A stretch of 64,000 nucleotides of DNA from contig NZ_JANXMU010000010.1 of NCBI RefSeq assembly GCF_025354435.1, positions 1-64,000 of the forward strand, read 5' to 3'. Shown piece after piece: positions 37,095 to 46,408 of the stretch; the stretch's first letter is position 1, and each line of letters begins with the position of its first letter. The notes under the pieces are model-generated. The model saw nothing but the letters and a program-made list of their open reading frames with translations. It was not told where the DNA came from and made no database searches. The translations under genes were made by a program, and so were the position numbers. This DNA is from Rhodoferax sp. GTDB taxonomy: Bacteria > Pseudomonadota > Gammaproteobacteria > Burkholderiales > Burkholderiaceae_C.

Positions 37095-38624
37095 ATGAAA
37101 TTGCGCACCCAGATCATTGGCTTTGGTTTGGCCGGGACGCTGCTGGCGGCTTGGACCGGCGGTATTGGCCTGTACGCGTCGTCGCGGATGGGCGGCGCGC
37201 TGGACGATGCCATTCAGGCCAGCGTGGCGCTGCAGACCAGCCAAGAGGCCGACATGATGCATGACGCCGTGCGCGGCGATGCCCAGTTGGCCATTCTGGG
37301 GGCGATGGAGAAAAACCCGGCCCAGATCACTGAGGCCGACAAAGACCTGAAGGAGCACGCCGAAACCTTCAACAAAGCCCTGACAGAATTGCAAGCCATG
37401 CCGCTCACATCGGAGAGCACTGCTGCACTGTCCAAAGTGCGGCCGCTGGTGCAAAAGTACATTGCCTCTGCGGCCCTGGTGGTGAGCGCATCGGGCTCCG
37501 ACGTGCAGGCCGCCCAGGCCGCCGTGCCCGCATTGCAAGGGGCATTTTCCGAACTGGAAAAAGAAATGGAGGGCTTGTCGGACACCATCCAGCGCAACGG
37601 TGCGGCTTTGAATGCGCAGGCCAAGCAGCATGTGGAAACCACGCGTATCACCATCGGCGCATCGCTGGTGCTGGCCTGCGTGGTGATGATGGCCTCAGCC
37701 CTGTGGCTGGCCCGCAGCATGACCCAGCCCATTGCCTACGTCGTAGGGGTGGCGGACCGGTTGGCCCAGGGCGATCTAGCCGCCGCCATCCAGCCTGCAG
37801 GCAACTTTGAGACCATGCAGTTGCTGCAGTCCATGGCCCATATGCAGAACAATTTTGCGGGCATCGTGCGCGATGTCAAAACCAATGCCGACGAGGTGGC
37901 CAACGCCAGTGCCCAGATATCGCAGGGCAACCAGGATTTGTCCAACCGCACCGAGCAGCAGGCCAGCGCCCTGCAGCAAACGGCGGCCACCATGGAGCAG
38001 TTGGGCAGCAATGTGCGCAACAACGCCGACAACGCCCAGCAGGCCAACAAGCTGGCGCTGGGTGCGACCACTGTGGCCGTCAAGGGTGGTGAAATGATGG
38101 GCCAGGTGGTGCAGACCATGACTGGCATCAACGACAGCGCCAAGAAAATTGCCGACATCATCGGCGTGATCGACGGCATCGCTTTCCAGACCAATATTTT
38201 GGCCCTTAACGCCGCGGTCGAGGCGGCGCGCGCCGGGGAGCAGGGTCGGGGGTTTGCGGTGGTGGCCAGCGAGGTGCGCAACCTGGCCCAGCGCAGCGCC
38301 GAGGCCGCACGCGAGATCAAGGTGCTGATTTCCACCAGCGTGGAACGGGTAGACCAGGGCACGCTGCAAGTAGGGCAGGCCGGGCAAACCATGGACGAGA
38401 TCGTGGGGGCCATTCGGCGCGTGGCGGCCATCGTCACCCAAATCAGCGCCGCCAGTGCCGAGCAAAGCGCGGGTGTCAACGAGGTGGGGCAGGCGGTGTC
38501 GCAAATGGACCAGGCGACCCAGCAAAACGCTGCGCTGGTGGAGGAAAGTGCCGCCGCTGCCGCCAGCCTGACGCAGCAGGCACAGCAACTGGTGGATACG
38601 GTGGCGGCGTTCCGGCTGGCCTAG
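37095..38624 (+). CDS. Methyl-accepting chemotaxis protein
   Basis: A 509-residue chemoreceptor. The N-terminal membrane anchor (about 7-29), a four-helix-type periplasmic sensor (about 30-185), a second membrane helix (about 188-212) and a HAMP domain lead to a long coiled-coil signalling domain. The conserved tip GIAFQTNILALNAAVEAARAGEQGRGFAVVASEVR is present. No CheR-docking pentapeptide is seen at the end (..VAAFRLA). The ATG at 37095 has AGAGGAATACATCC before it. Its ligand is unknown. It is monocistronic, tail to tail with the DUF3579 gene. Confidence 0.92.
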   Translation: MKLRTQIIGFGLAGTLLAAWTGGIGLYASSRMGGALDDAIQASVALQTSQEADMMHDAVRGDAQLAILGAMEKNPAQITEADKDLKEHAETFNKALTELQAMPLTSESTAALSKVRPLVQKYIASAALVVSASGSDVQAAQAAVPALQGAFSELEKEMEGLSDTIQRNGAALNAQAKQHVETTRITIGASLVLACVVMMASALWLARSMTQPIAYVVGVADRLAQGDLAAAIQPAGNFETMQLLQSMAHMQNNFAGIVRDVKTNADEVANASAQISQGNQDLSNRTEQQASALQQTAATMEQLGSNVRNNADNAQQANKLALGATTVAVKGGEMMGQVVQTMTGINDSAKKIADIIGVIDGIAFQTNILALNAAVEAARAGEQGRGFAVVASEVRNLAQRSAEAAREIKVLISTSVERVDQGTLQVGQAGQTMDEIVGAIRRVAAIVTQISAASAEQSAGVNEVGQAVSQMDQATQQNAALVEESAAAAASLTQQAQQLVDTVAAFRLA

Positions 38625-38628
38625 AAAC

Positions 38629-38934
38629 TTACTCGGGAATCAGGCAGGCCTCTACGACCTGTAAACCGTTGTCACGCGCAAAGTTGATGGCGAAGTCCCA
38701 GGCCATCACGTCGTACTCGCGCAGGTCGCTGTGCAAGATCACCACCTTGGTTCCATTGATGGTGGTGGGCACGCACCAGGGGGAATAGCTCAGGTGGCTG
38801 CCGGGCTGTGCGCCGCCGGGGCGAAACTGGCTCAAAACACCTGCCAAACGCTCGGCCCAGTCACTCGGGCGGAAGGCTCTTCCGTCGTTGGTGACACCCT
38901 GGATAAAGACTTCTTTGGCGGAGGTGGAAACCAT
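38629..38934 (-). CDS. DUF3579 family protein
   Basis: A 101-residue soluble protein matching the betaproteobacterial DUF3579 pattern: FIQGVTNDGRAFRPSDWAERLAGVLSQF at the start, a central YSPWCVPTTINGTKVVILHSDL, and FARDNGLQVVEACLIP at the end. Its function is not known. In related genomes the gene commonly neighbours the arginine genes, as it does here (argD lies divergently about 300 bases away). Confidence 0.8.
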   Translation of the reverse strand: MVSTSAKEVFIQGVTNDGRAFRPSDWAERLAGVLSQFRPGGAQPGSHLSYSPWCVPTTINGTKVVILHSDLREYDVMAWDFAINFARDNGLQVVEACLIPE

Positions 38935-39058
38935 CGGTGGGGCTTTTCAGAGGGGGTTGTGTGCAGTGCAAAAACCGGGCGGGTAAGCTGGTTTGGGCGG
39001 CACTTTGTGCTGGAATGATAGCGCCAATGGCACAGGTTGGGTAGATTTGCTGCGGTGC

Positions 39059-39082
39059 ACAATAATTGTATCTTATATAAGA
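39059..39082. promoter_or_regulatory. Two adjacent palindromes in the DUF3579-argD control region
   Basis: ACAATAATTGT (39059-39069) and TCTTATATAAGA (39071-39082) are both perfect palindromes, one base apart, in an AT-rich patch of an otherwise GC-rich 294-base intergenic region. They resemble an operator overlapping a promoter -10 region. The binding regulator cannot be named from the sequence. Confidence 0.45.
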
Positions 39083-39228
39083 CTGAGGGCCATTTGGGGG
39101 GCTTGTGGCGGGCTGCAATGCATCGCAGTAATGCGGCATTGTCAAAAATATAAGCAATCTCTGCGCCTAGAATTACGTTTCAGTGGTGTAGTTGCCCTGA
39201 ATCTGTAACGTCCACTTTGGAGAACTGC

Positions 39229-40431
39229 ATGTCTGCTTATCAAGAGGCTTCCTCGCCCCACACCATGAACACCTATGGCCGACTGCCGATTGCGCTGTCG
39301 CATGGCCAAGGCTGCCGCGTGTGGGACGTGAACGGCAAGTCGTACCTGGACGGTTTGGGCGGCATCGCGGTCAACACGCTGGGCCACAACCACCCCAAAT
39401 TGGTGCCTGCCCTGCAAGACCAGATCGGCAAGATCATCCACAGCTGCAACTATTACCACATCCCCCACCAGGAGGCGCTGGCCGCCAAGCTGGTGGAGCT
39501 GTCGGGTTTGACCAACGTTTTCTTTTGCTCCACCGGGTTGGAAGCCAACGAGGCCGCGCTGAAGCTGGCGCGCAAGTTTGGCCACGACAAGGGCATCGAG
39601 CGCCCCGAGATCGTGGTCTATGAAAAAGCCTTCCACGGCCGCAGCATTGCCACCCTCAGCGCCACCGGCAACACCAAAATCCAAAAGGGCTTTGGCCCCA
39701 TGGTTGAGGGCTTCATCCGCGTGCCTCTGAACGACATCGAGGCACTGAAGGCCGCCACCGCCAACAACCCCAACGTCACCGCCGTCTTCTTCGAGACCAT
39801 CCAGGGCGAGGGCGGCGTGAACCCCATGCGCATCGAATACCTGCAGCAAGTGCGCAAGCTCTGCGATGAGCGCGACTGGCTGCTGATGATCGACGAAGTG
39901 CAGTGTGGCATGGGCCGTACCGGTAAATGGTTTGCCCACCAATGGGCGGGCATCAAGCCCGACGTGATGCCGCTGGCCAAGGGCCTGGGCTCGGGCGTGC
40001 CGGTGGGCGCGGTGGTGGCAGGCCCCAAGGCCGCGCACATCTTCCAGCCCGGCAACCACGGCACCACCTTTGGCGGCAACCCGCTGGCCATGCGCGCCGG
40101 GGTGGAAACTATCCGCATCATGGAAGAAGATGGCCTGCTGGAGAACGCCGCCAAGGTGGGGGCGCACCTGCAAGCCGGGCTGCGCAACGCGCTGGAGGGC
40201 GTGGCGGGCTTCAAGGAAGTGCGCGGCCAGGGCCTGATGATTGGCGTGGAGCTCACCCGCCCCTGCGGCGTGCTGGCCCAGCGCGCGGTGGAGGCCGGGC
40301 TGCTGATCAGCGTGACTGCCGACAGCGTCATCCGCCTGGTGCCGCCGCTGATTTTGACCACCGCCGAGGCCGACGAGCTGGTGGCCATTCTGTGCCCCTT
40401 GATCAAGCAATTTTTGGCAGAACCGGTATGA
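39229..40431 (+). CDS. argD: Acetylornithine aminotransferase
   Basis: A 400-residue class III PLP aminotransferase of arginine biosynthesis that converts N-acetylglutamate semialdehyde to N-acetylornithine. LLMIDEVQCGMGRTGKWFAHQ (about 224-244) and the PLP lysine in MPLAKGLGSGVPVGA (about residue 250) are present. ATG 39229 follows TTTGGAGAACTGC. The TTG 12 bases upstream is not used. It overlaps argF by ATGA. Confidence 0.95.
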   Translation: MSAYQEASSPHTMNTYGRLPIALSHGQGCRVWDVNGKSYLDGLGGIAVNTLGHNHPKLVPALQDQIGKIIHSCNYYHIPHQEALAAKLVELSGLTNVFFCSTGLEANEAALKLARKFGHDKGIERPEIVVYEKAFHGRSIATLSATGNTKIQKGFGPMVEGFIRVPLNDIEALKAATANNPNVTAVFFETIQGEGGVNPMRIEYLQQVRKLCDERDWLLMIDEVQCGMGRTGKWFAHQWAGIKPDVMPLAKGLGSGVPVGAVVAGPKAAHIFQPGNHGTTFGGNPLAMRAGVETIRIMEEDGLLENAAKVGAHLQAGLRNALEGVAGFKEVRGQGLMIGVELTRPCGVLAQRAVEAGLLISVTADSVIRLVPPLILTTAEADELVAILCPLIKQFLAEPV

Positions 40432-41351
40432 AGCACCCGTTAAAGCATTACCTGCAATTCAGCGACCTCAGCGCCGACGAGTACGCCTATATTTTTGGCC
40501 GTGCCGCGCTGATCAAGAAGAAGTTCAAAGCCTACGAAAAGCACCACCCCCTGGTGGACCGCACCATGGCCATGATCTTCGAGAAGGCCTCCACCCGCAC
40601 CCGCGTGAGCTTCGAGGCGGGCATGTACCAGCTGGGCGGCAGCGTGGTGCACCTGACCACCGGCGACAGCCAGTTGGGCCGCGCCGAGCCGATTGAAGAC
40701 AGCGCCAAGGTCATCAGCCGCATGGTTGATCTGGTGATGATCCGCACCTTCGAGCAGACCAAGATCGAGCGCTTTGCCGCCCATTCGCGCGTGCCCGTCA
40801 TCAACGGCCTGACCAACGAGTTCCACCCCTGCCAAATTTTGGCCGATATCTTTACCTACATCGAGCACCGCGGCTCCATCGCCGGTAAAACCGTGGCCTG
40901 GGTGGGCGACGGCAACAACATGGCCAACACCTGGCTGCAGGCCAGCGAGGTGCTGGGCTTTACCGTGCACGTCAGCACGCCCAGCGGCTACGAGGTGGAC
41001 CAGTCGGTGGCGGGTATCCGCTCGGCCGAGAGTTACAAGGTCTTCAAAGACCCGATGCAGGCCTGTGCCGGGGCCGATCTGGTCACCACCGACGTCTGGA
41101 CCAGCATGGGTTACGAGGCCGAAAACGAAGTCCGCAAAGCCGCCTTTGCCGACTGGTGCGTCGATCTGGAAATGATGGCCATCGCCAAGCCCGATGCGCT
41201 CTTTATGCACTGCCTGCCCGCCCACCGTGGCGAAGAGGTGGACGCCGATGTAATCGACGGGCCCCAGTCGGTGGTGTGGGACGAGGCCGAGAACCGCATG
41301 CACGTCCAGAAGGCACTCATGGAGTACCTGATGCTGGGCAAGCTGGAGTAA
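40428..41351 (+). CDS. argF: Ornithine carbamoyltransferase
   Basis: A 307-residue enzyme that makes citrulline from ornithine and carbamoyl phosphate. The carbamoyl phosphate motif KASTRTRVSFE (about 46-56), HPCQ (about 131-134), the WVGDGNNMANTW region and the ornithine loop MHCLPAHRGEEV (about 262-273) are intact. The start ATG overlaps the argD stop by 4 bases, so the two are translationally coupled. Confidence 0.96.
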   Translation: MKHPLKHYLQFSDLSADEYAYIFGRAALIKKKFKAYEKHHPLVDRTMAMIFEKASTRTRVSFEAGMYQLGGSVVHLTTGDSQLGRAEPIEDSAKVISRMVDLVMIRTFEQTKIERFAAHSRVPVINGLTNEFHPCQILADIFTYIEHRGSIAGKTVAWVGDGNNMANTWLQASEVLGFTVHVSTPSGYEVDQSVAGIRSAESYKVFKDPMQACAGADLVTTDVWTSMGYEAENEVRKAAFADWCVDLEMMAIAKPDALFMHCLPAHRGEEVDADVIDGPQSVVWDEAENRMHVQKALMEYLMLGKLE

Positions 41352-41355
41352 ACCC

Positions 41356-41673
41356 ATGTTCACCGTCTGCCAAAGCTGCGGCATCTGCTGCGCCAGCTTC
41401 CGCGTGGACTTTGCGGTGGAGGAGTCGCAGGAGCAGGGGGGCAGCGTACCCGAGGGCCTGGTGGTCGAGGTCAACGCCCGCCTGCGCCGCATGCGCGGCA
41501 CCGACCACAGCCCGCCGCGCTGCGCCGCCTTGACTGGCACCTTGGGCGAGCGCGTGGCCTGCGGCATCTACGAATGGCGGCCTTCGCCCTGCCGGGAATT
41601 CGAAGCGGGCAGCGCCGCCTGCCTGCAAGCCCGCACGCGCCGGGGTTTGTCGAATGCTCTACTTTTTGAATAA
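41356..41673 (+). CDS. YkgJ family cysteine-cluster protein
   Basis: A 105-residue protein with the N-terminal cluster CQSCGICCASF (CxxCxxCC) and further cysteines at CAAL, CGIYEWRPSPCREF and C near the end. These fit the YkgJ family, which probably binds a metal or an iron-sulphur cluster. Function unknown. It starts 4 bases after the argF stop and is probably co-transcribed. A weak terminator follows at 41723. Confidence 0.85.
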   Translation: MFTVCQSCGICCASFRVDFAVEESQEQGGSVPEGLVVEVNARLRRMRGTDHSPPRCAALTGTLGERVACGIYEWRPSPCREFEAGSAACLQARTRRGLSNALLFE

Positions 41674-41675
41674 AA

Positions 41676-41718
41676 AATTAATAGCGTTTTGCGAAGGTGG
41701 AATCTACGCTAGAGGCAG
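41676..41718 (+). repeat. Interspersed repeat, copy E (partial)
   Basis: AAAAAATTAATAGCG, then GGTGGAATCTACGCTAGAGGC, matches the right half of copies A and C. It lies between ykgJ and kynB and leads directly into a candidate terminator. Confidence 0.5.
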
Positions 41719-41722
41719 TTTT

Positions 41723-41748
41723 AAGGCCTGAAAAAAGCCTTGTTTTTT
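41723..41748 (+). terminator. Weak candidate terminator after argD-argF-ykgJ
   Basis: AAGGC and GCCTT form a 5-base stem with a 9-base loop, and TTTTTT follows at 41743-41748. The position fits the end of the arginine operon before kynB. The stem is short, so the call is tentative. Confidence 0.45.
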
Positions 41749-41834
41749 GGGTTTTCTGAAAATCCAGGGGAATTCGGCAGCTGTTGGAAATAACCGACAC
41801 CACGCCTGTTTTTGCGGTGCTACCTTCCGGCACT

Positions 41835-42464
41835 ATGCAAAACCTCTGGGACATCTCTCCTCCAATATCCCCCGGCTGCCCGGTTTTCCCTGGCGACACG
41901 CCCTACCAGCAGCACTGGTCGGCCACCATCACGCCCGACTGCCCGGTCAATGTCAGCGCCATCACCTTGTCGCCGCATGTCGGCGCGCACGCCGATGCGC
42001 CGCTGCACTACGACCCGCAGGGCGCGGCCATCGGCGCGGTCGATCTGGAACCCTACCTGGGCCCCTGCCGCGTCATCCACTGCATCGGCTGCGGGCCGCT
42101 GGTGCGCTGGGAGCACCTGGCCCACGCGCTGGTGGATCTGCCGCAGCGGGTGTTGGTGCGCACTTACCAGCGCATGCCGGTAGACCGCTGGGATGCCGAC
42201 CTGGCCGCCTTCGCCCCCGACACTGTGGAGCGCCTGGCCGCCCTGGGCGTGCTGCTGATCGGCATCGACACCGCCAGCATCGACCCGGCCAGCAGCAAGA
42301 CGCTGGAAAGCCACCAGACCATCCGCCGCCTCAACCTGCGCGTGCTGGAAAACCTGGTGCTCGACGATGTACCCGAGGGCGACTACGAGCTAATTGCCCT
42401 GCCGCTCAAGCTGATGACCGCCGATGCCTCCCCCGTGCGCGCAATCCTGCGTGCACTGCCTTGA
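41835..42464 (+). CDS. kynB: Kynurenine formamidase
   Basis: A 209-residue metal-dependent hydrolase that releases formate from N-formylkynurenine, the second step of tryptophan degradation to anthranilate. The start [24 protein letters not shown] and the zinc motif [15 protein letters not shown] (about 47-61, HxxxHxD type) match KynB. The ATG at 41835 matches family length. A further in-frame TTG 51 bases upstream is not used. First gene of kynBUA. Confidence 0.92.
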   Translation: MQNLWDISPPISPGCPVFPGDTPYQQHWSATITPDCPVNVSAITLSPHVGAHADAPLHYDPQGAAIGAVDLEPYLGPCRVIHCIGCGPLVRWEHLAHALVDLPQRVLVRTYQRMPVDRWDADLAAFAPDTVERLAALGVLLIGIDTASIDPASSKTLESHQTIRRLNLRVLENLVLDDVPEGDYELIALPLKLMTADASPVRAILRALP

Positions 42465-42498
42465 CTACGCAATCCTGCGTGCTCTTTGAAAGTAAAAA

Positions 42499-43785
42499 AT
42501 GACAAGCTTGCATGACTGCCTGCGCCTCGATGCGCAAGACCCTTTAGCCCCGCTGCGCGAGCACTTCAGCCTGCCACCGGGCGTGATCTACCTAGACGGC
42601 AACTCCTTGGGTGCACTGCCCCGCGCCACCGCCGCCCGCGTGGCCGAGGTGGTCACGCAGGAATGGGGCACCGACCTCATCAAGGCCTGGAACACCGCCG
42701 GTTGGTTCGACCTGCCGCAGCGCCTGGGCAACCAGATCGCCCGCCTCATCGGTGCCCGCCCCGGCGAGGTGGTGGCGACCGACAGCACCTCGGTCAACCT
42801 GTTCAAGGTGCTTACCGCTGCCATCCATATGGCCAGCGCCGACGCGCCGCAGCGCAAGACAATAGTCAGCGAGCGCAGCAACTTCCCCACCGATTTGTAC
42901 ATCGCCGAATCGCTGTGCCGCCAGCACGGCTTTCGTCTGCAACTGGTTGAGCCTGAGGAAATCGCCACCTCCCTGACTTCCGAGGTTGCGGTGCTGATGC
43001 TGACCCACGTGAACTACCGCACCGGTGCGATGCACGACATGCCTGCCGTCACCGCCGCCGCCCACGCCGCTGGCGCGCTGATGCTGTGGGACCTAGCGCA
43101 TAGCGCGGGCGCCGTGCCGGTGGACCTGACCGGCGCGGGGGCCGACTTTGCCGTAGGCTGCGGCTACAAATACCTCAACGGCGGCCCCGGTGCCCCGGCC
43201 TTTGTGTGGGTCAACCCCGTGCATGCCGACCGCTTCTGGCAGCCGCTGGCCGGGTGGTGGGGCCACGCCACGCCGTTCACCTTCACACCTGACTACCGCC
43301 CCGCGCCCGGCGTGCAGCGCTACCTGTGCGGCACCCAGCCGATGATCAGCCTGTCGGCGCTGGAGTGCGGGCTGGACGTGTTTGCGGCCGCCGCCACTTT
43401 GATTCCCAACCAGACGGCGATGGAAACCCTGCGGCAGAAATCGCTGGCCTTGACCGACCTGTTCATCACCCTAGTAGAGCAGCGCTGCGCCGGTTTCGGT
43501 CTGGATCTGGCCACTCCGCGCGAGCACGCCCGGCGCGGCTCGCAGGTGTCCTTGAGCAAATCCGAAGGTGCGTACGCCATCGTCCAGGCGCTGATTGCCC
43601 GCGGCGTGATCGGCGACTTCCGCGCCGGCGACGGTGCGGCCCACCCGGACATCCTGCGCTTTGGTTTCACCCCGCTGTACCTGGGCTATGAGGACGTGTG
43701 GCACGCGGTGGAGCAACTGCGCGAGGTGCTGCAAACGGCAGAGTGGCAGCGCCCCGAGTTCAACACCATCAGCGCGGTGACCTGA
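42499..43785 (+). CDS. kynU: Kynureninase
   Basis: A 428-residue PLP enzyme that splits kynurenine into anthranilate and alanine. It begins [34 protein letters not shown]. The PLP lysine is in [17 protein letters not shown] (about residue 224), preceded by [17 protein letters not shown]. The gene ends one base before kynA. A 15-base direct repeat straddles the kynB stop just upstream. Confidence 0.95.
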   Translation: MTSLHDCLRLDAQDPLAPLREHFSLPPGVIYLDGNSLGALPRATAARVAEVVTQEWGTDLIKAWNTAGWFDLPQRLGNQIARLIGARPGEVVATDSTSVNLFKVLTAAIHMASADAPQRKTIVSERSNFPTDLYIAESLCRQHGFRLQLVEPEEIATSLTSEVAVLMLTHVNYRTGAMHDMPAVTAAAHAAGALMLWDLAHSAGAVPVDLTGAGADFAVGCGYKYLNGGPGAPAFVWVNPVHADRFWQPLAGWWGHATPFTFTPDYRPAPGVQRYLCGTQPMISLSALECGLDVFAAAATLIPNQTAMETLRQKSLALTDLFITLVEQRCAGFGLDLATPREHARRGSQVSLSKSEGAYAIVQALIARGVIGDFRAGDGAAHPDILRFGFTPLYLGYEDVWHAVEQLREVLQTAEWQRPEFNTISAVT

Positions 43786-43786
43786 G

Positions 43787-44647
43787 ATGGGCTGCCCCCA
43801 CAACCAGATCGGCGACACCGAAAAAATCGTCCAGGACGAACACGCCCAGCTCGACTTCAGCCAGTCCATGAGCTACGGCGACTACCTGCAGCTCGACAGC
43901 ATTTTGTCGGCGCAAAAACCCTTGTCGCCCGCGCACGACGAGCTGCTGTTCATCGTGCAGCACCAAACCAGTGAACTCTGGATGAAGCTCATGCTGCACG
44001 AGCTGCACGCCGCCATCCGCTGCGTGGCTACCGACGACCTGCACAGCGCCTTCAAGATGCTGGCCCGGGTGAGCAAAATCATGGCCCAGCTGGTCCACGC
44101 CTGGGACGTACTGGCCACCATGACCCCGCCCGAGTACAGCGCCATGCGCCCGTATCTGGCCAGCTCCAGCGGCTTCCAGAGCGCGCAGTACCGCTGCATC
44201 GAGTTTGCGCTGGGCAACAAAAATGCCGCCATGCTGAAACCGCACGCCCACCGCCCCGACCTGCTGGCCCTGGTGCAGACCGCCTATGAAGCCCCTTCGC
44301 TGTACGACGAAGCCCTGCGCCTCATGGCCCGCCGTGGCCTGGCCGTACCCGCTGATTATTTGCAACGCGACTGGACCCAGCCCTACGTGGCCAGCCCCGA
44401 GGTGGAAGCCGCCTGGCTGGTCGCCTACCGCGACCCGCGCCAGCACTGGGATCTGTACCAGCTGGGCGAAAAGCTCACCGACCTGGAAGACACTTTCCGC
44501 CTCTGGCGCTTTCGCCACGTCACCACCGTGGAGCGCGTCATCGGCTTCAAGCGCGGCACCGGTGGCACCGGCGGCGTTAGCTACCTGCGCAAAATGCTGG
44601 ACGTGGTTCTTTTCCCGGAGATTTGGACTCTGCGCACCAATTTGTAG
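43787..44647 (+). CDS. kynA: Tryptophan 2,3-dioxygenase
   Basis: A 286-residue haem dioxygenase that opens the indole ring of tryptophan to give N-formylkynurenine. The substrate region [21 protein letters not shown] (about 44-64) and the haem-ligand histidine in [15 protein letters not shown] (about residue 245) are present, as is [11 protein letters not shown] near the C-terminus. Third gene of kynBUA, one base after kynU. No kynR-type regulator is adjacent. Confidence 0.95.
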   Translation: MGCPHNQIGDTEKIVQDEHAQLDFSQSMSYGDYLQLDSILSAQKPLSPAHDELLFIVQHQTSELWMKLMLHELHAAIRCVATDDLHSAFKMLARVSKIMAQLVHAWDVLATMTPPEYSAMRPYLASSSGFQSAQYRCIEFALGNKNAAMLKPHAHRPDLLALVQTAYEAPSLYDEALRLMARRGLAVPADYLQRDWTQPYVASPEVEAAWLVAYRDPRQHWDLYQLGEKLTDLEDTFRLWRFRHVTTVERVIGFKRGTGGTGGVSYLRKMLDVVLFPEIWTLRTNL

Positions 44648-44729
44648 CCGTGCCGGTGGTCGGGGCTGGGTCGTTACAATTTACTAACTTTTTAACCCTC
44701 CCGCACAGATTCTGCGTGCACCACTAGCT

Positions 44730-45536
44730 ATGACTTTAGTAGCAATCTTGATCGCCACCCTGTGCGCCGGTATTGGCAGTGTGTGGGTGGCGGCCGTACT
44801 CAGTTTTGGGGTGCTGGCGCGCTACACCCAGCACATGCTGAGCCTGGCGGCAGGTGCACTGCTGGCCACGGCTTTCATGCATTTGCTGCCCGAGGCGTTC
44901 GAGAGCCAGTCCAGCGCGCAAGAGCTGTTTGGCACGCTGCTGGTGGGGTTGGTATTCTTCTTCTTGCTCGACAAGGCCGAGCTATGGCACCACGGGCATG
45001 AGCACCACCATGGGCCGCAGACCGATGCCCATGCGGGCCACAGCCACCACGACCACCACCATGATGGCCATGCCACCCCGCCCCGCACCGGTGGCTGGGC
45101 GGTGCTCACCGGCGACAGCGTGCATGCCTTTGGCGACGGCATTCTGATTGCTTCGGCCTTCATGGCCGATATGCGCTTGGGCTTTGTGGCGGCGCTGGCG
45201 GTGCTGGTGCACGAGGTGCCGCACCACATGGGCGACCTGGTGGTGCTGCGCGGCGCGTCCAGCAACCGCCGGGTGGCATCGCTTAAAGTGTCGCTAGCCG
45301 GAGCCGTGACCGCGCTGGGCGGCATGGTGGGCTACGGGCTGGTGGATTTGCTGCACGACTGGCTGCCGTACTTTCTGGTGGTGGCCAGCAGCAGCTTTAT
45401 CTACGTGGCGTTGGCCGATCTGATTCCACAGCTGCAAACCCGGCTCAGCGCCCGCGCTACCGCAGCGCAGATTGCTTGGCTGCTGATCGGCATGGGGTTG
45501 GTGACGCTGGTGAGCCGTTTAGTCCACGAGCACTAA
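44730..45536 (+). CDS. ZIP family divalent metal transporter
   Basis: A 268-residue inner-membrane transporter of the ZIP family, probably for Zn2+ or Fe2+. Eight membrane helices are interrupted by a cytosolic histidine-rich loop (HHGHEHHHG..HSHHDHHHDGH, about residues 88-115). The metal-binding signatures GDSVHAFGDG and VLVHEVPHHMGD lie in helices 4 and 5. It overlaps the FmdB zinc-ribbon gene tail to tail by 4 bases. Confidence 0.9.
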   Translation: MTLVAILIATLCAGIGSVWVAAVLSFGVLARYTQHMLSLAAGALLATAFMHLLPEAFESQSSAQELFGTLLVGLVFFFLLDKAELWHHGHEHHHGPQTDAHAGHSHHDHHHDGHATPPRTGGWAVLTGDSVHAFGDGILIASAFMADMRLGFVAALAVLVHEVPHHMGDLVVLRGASSNRRVASLKVSLAGAVTALGGMVGYGLVDLLHDWLPYFLVVASSSFIYVALADLIPQLQTRLSARATAAQIAWLLIGMGLVTLVSRLVHEH

Positions 45537-45757
45537 CAACAAGCGCAGCCTGCGCGGTGCTTGAGGCGCTGGTAATTGGCTTCCACGCTTTGGCCGTGGG
45601 CGCTGTTGGCGCGGCGGGGTTCGGCGGTGCTGAGCGTCAAGACGCGCTGGGCGGCATTGCCACAGGCGGGGCAGGCGCAAGGGTCGTCCCGTTCGGCCAG
45701 TCGGCGGATGGCTTCAAAGCCGCCACAGGCGGGGCAAACATAATCGTAAGTTGGCAT
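45533..45757 (-). CDS. FmdB-type zinc ribbon protein with CACC tail
   Basis: A 74-residue protein. Two CxxC pairs (YVCPACGGFE and CACPACGNAA) form a zinc ribbon typical of FmdB-family regulators, and the C-terminus ends GCACC. FmdB was named for a regulator of formamidase, but for most members no function is established. It is followed 12 bases upstream by the GST gene on the same strand, so the two may share a transcript. Confidence 0.82.
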   Translation of the reverse strand: MPTYDYVCPACGGFEAIRRLAERDDPCACPACGNAAQRVLTLSTAEPRRANSAHGQSVEANYQRLKHRAGCACC

Positions 45758-45769
45758 GGAAAGATAGTC

Positions 45770-46393
45770 TCAAGGCATGCCATTGCGGCCATGCAGTCGA
45801 AAGCCCGGGCGCAGGCTCAGGCGTTCGTAGTAGGCCTGCACGGCGGGCAGGGCGGGCCGCTCCATGGGGGCGGCAAACCAGCGGTGGGTGGACAGGCCCA
45901 GCACGATGTCGGCCAGGGTGAAGTCGGCACCGGTGGCGTAGGCCCCGGTTTTTTGTAGTTGGCCGTCCAGCATTGCCATGTGGCGGTTCCAATTCTGCAC
46001 ACCTGCCGCAATGGCTCCCGGGTCGGTGTGGGCGGGGCTTTGGCGCACCAGGGCCATGAAGGCGTAGCGCCAGGCGTTGTTCAGCTCGGTGGCTTGCCAG
46101 TCCATCCATTGCTCGACCAAGGCACGGGCCTGGGGGGCCGCGGGCAGCAGGTCGGTGCGGGCATGCTGGGCGGCCAGGTAGCGGCAAATCGCGTTGGATT
46201 CCCACAGCACAAACGCGCCATCGCGGACCACCGGCACCATGGCGTTGGGGTTCAGCGCGCGGAACGCGTCCACCTCGGTGGACTGGAAGCCCGAGCCCCA
46301 TTGCTGGTGCTCGAAGGGGATGTCCAGCTCGGCGCACAGCCACAGCACTTTGCGCACGTTGATGGAGGTGGATTTACCCAGTAACTGCAGCAT
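45770..46393 (-). CDS. Glutathione S-transferase
   Basis: A 207-residue cytosolic GST. The thioredoxin-like N-domain begins MLQLLGKSTSINVRKVLWLCAELDIPFEH and has the cis-Pro/ESNAI region (VLWESNAICRYLA, about 60-72) that binds the glutamyl group. An all-alpha C-domain follows. It starts 15 bases after the DUF4019 gene on the same strand. Substrate unknown. Confidence 0.88.
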   Translation of the reverse strand: MLQLLGKSTSINVRKVLWLCAELDIPFEHQQWGSGFQSTEVDAFRALNPNAMVPVVRDGAFVLWESNAICRYLAAQHARTDLLPAAPQARALVEQWMDWQATELNNAWRYAFMALVRQSPAHTDPGAIAAGVQNWNRHMAMLDGQLQKTGAYATGADFTLADIVLGLSTHRWFAAPMERPALPAVQAYYERLSLRPGFRLHGRNGMP

Positions 46394-46408
46394 GGCGAGA
46401 TACCCGGT

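Noticed and set aside
38993..39208. 71-codon open frame upstream of argD
   Set aside because: It runs across the palindromic control region and has no protein-like character or ribosome site.
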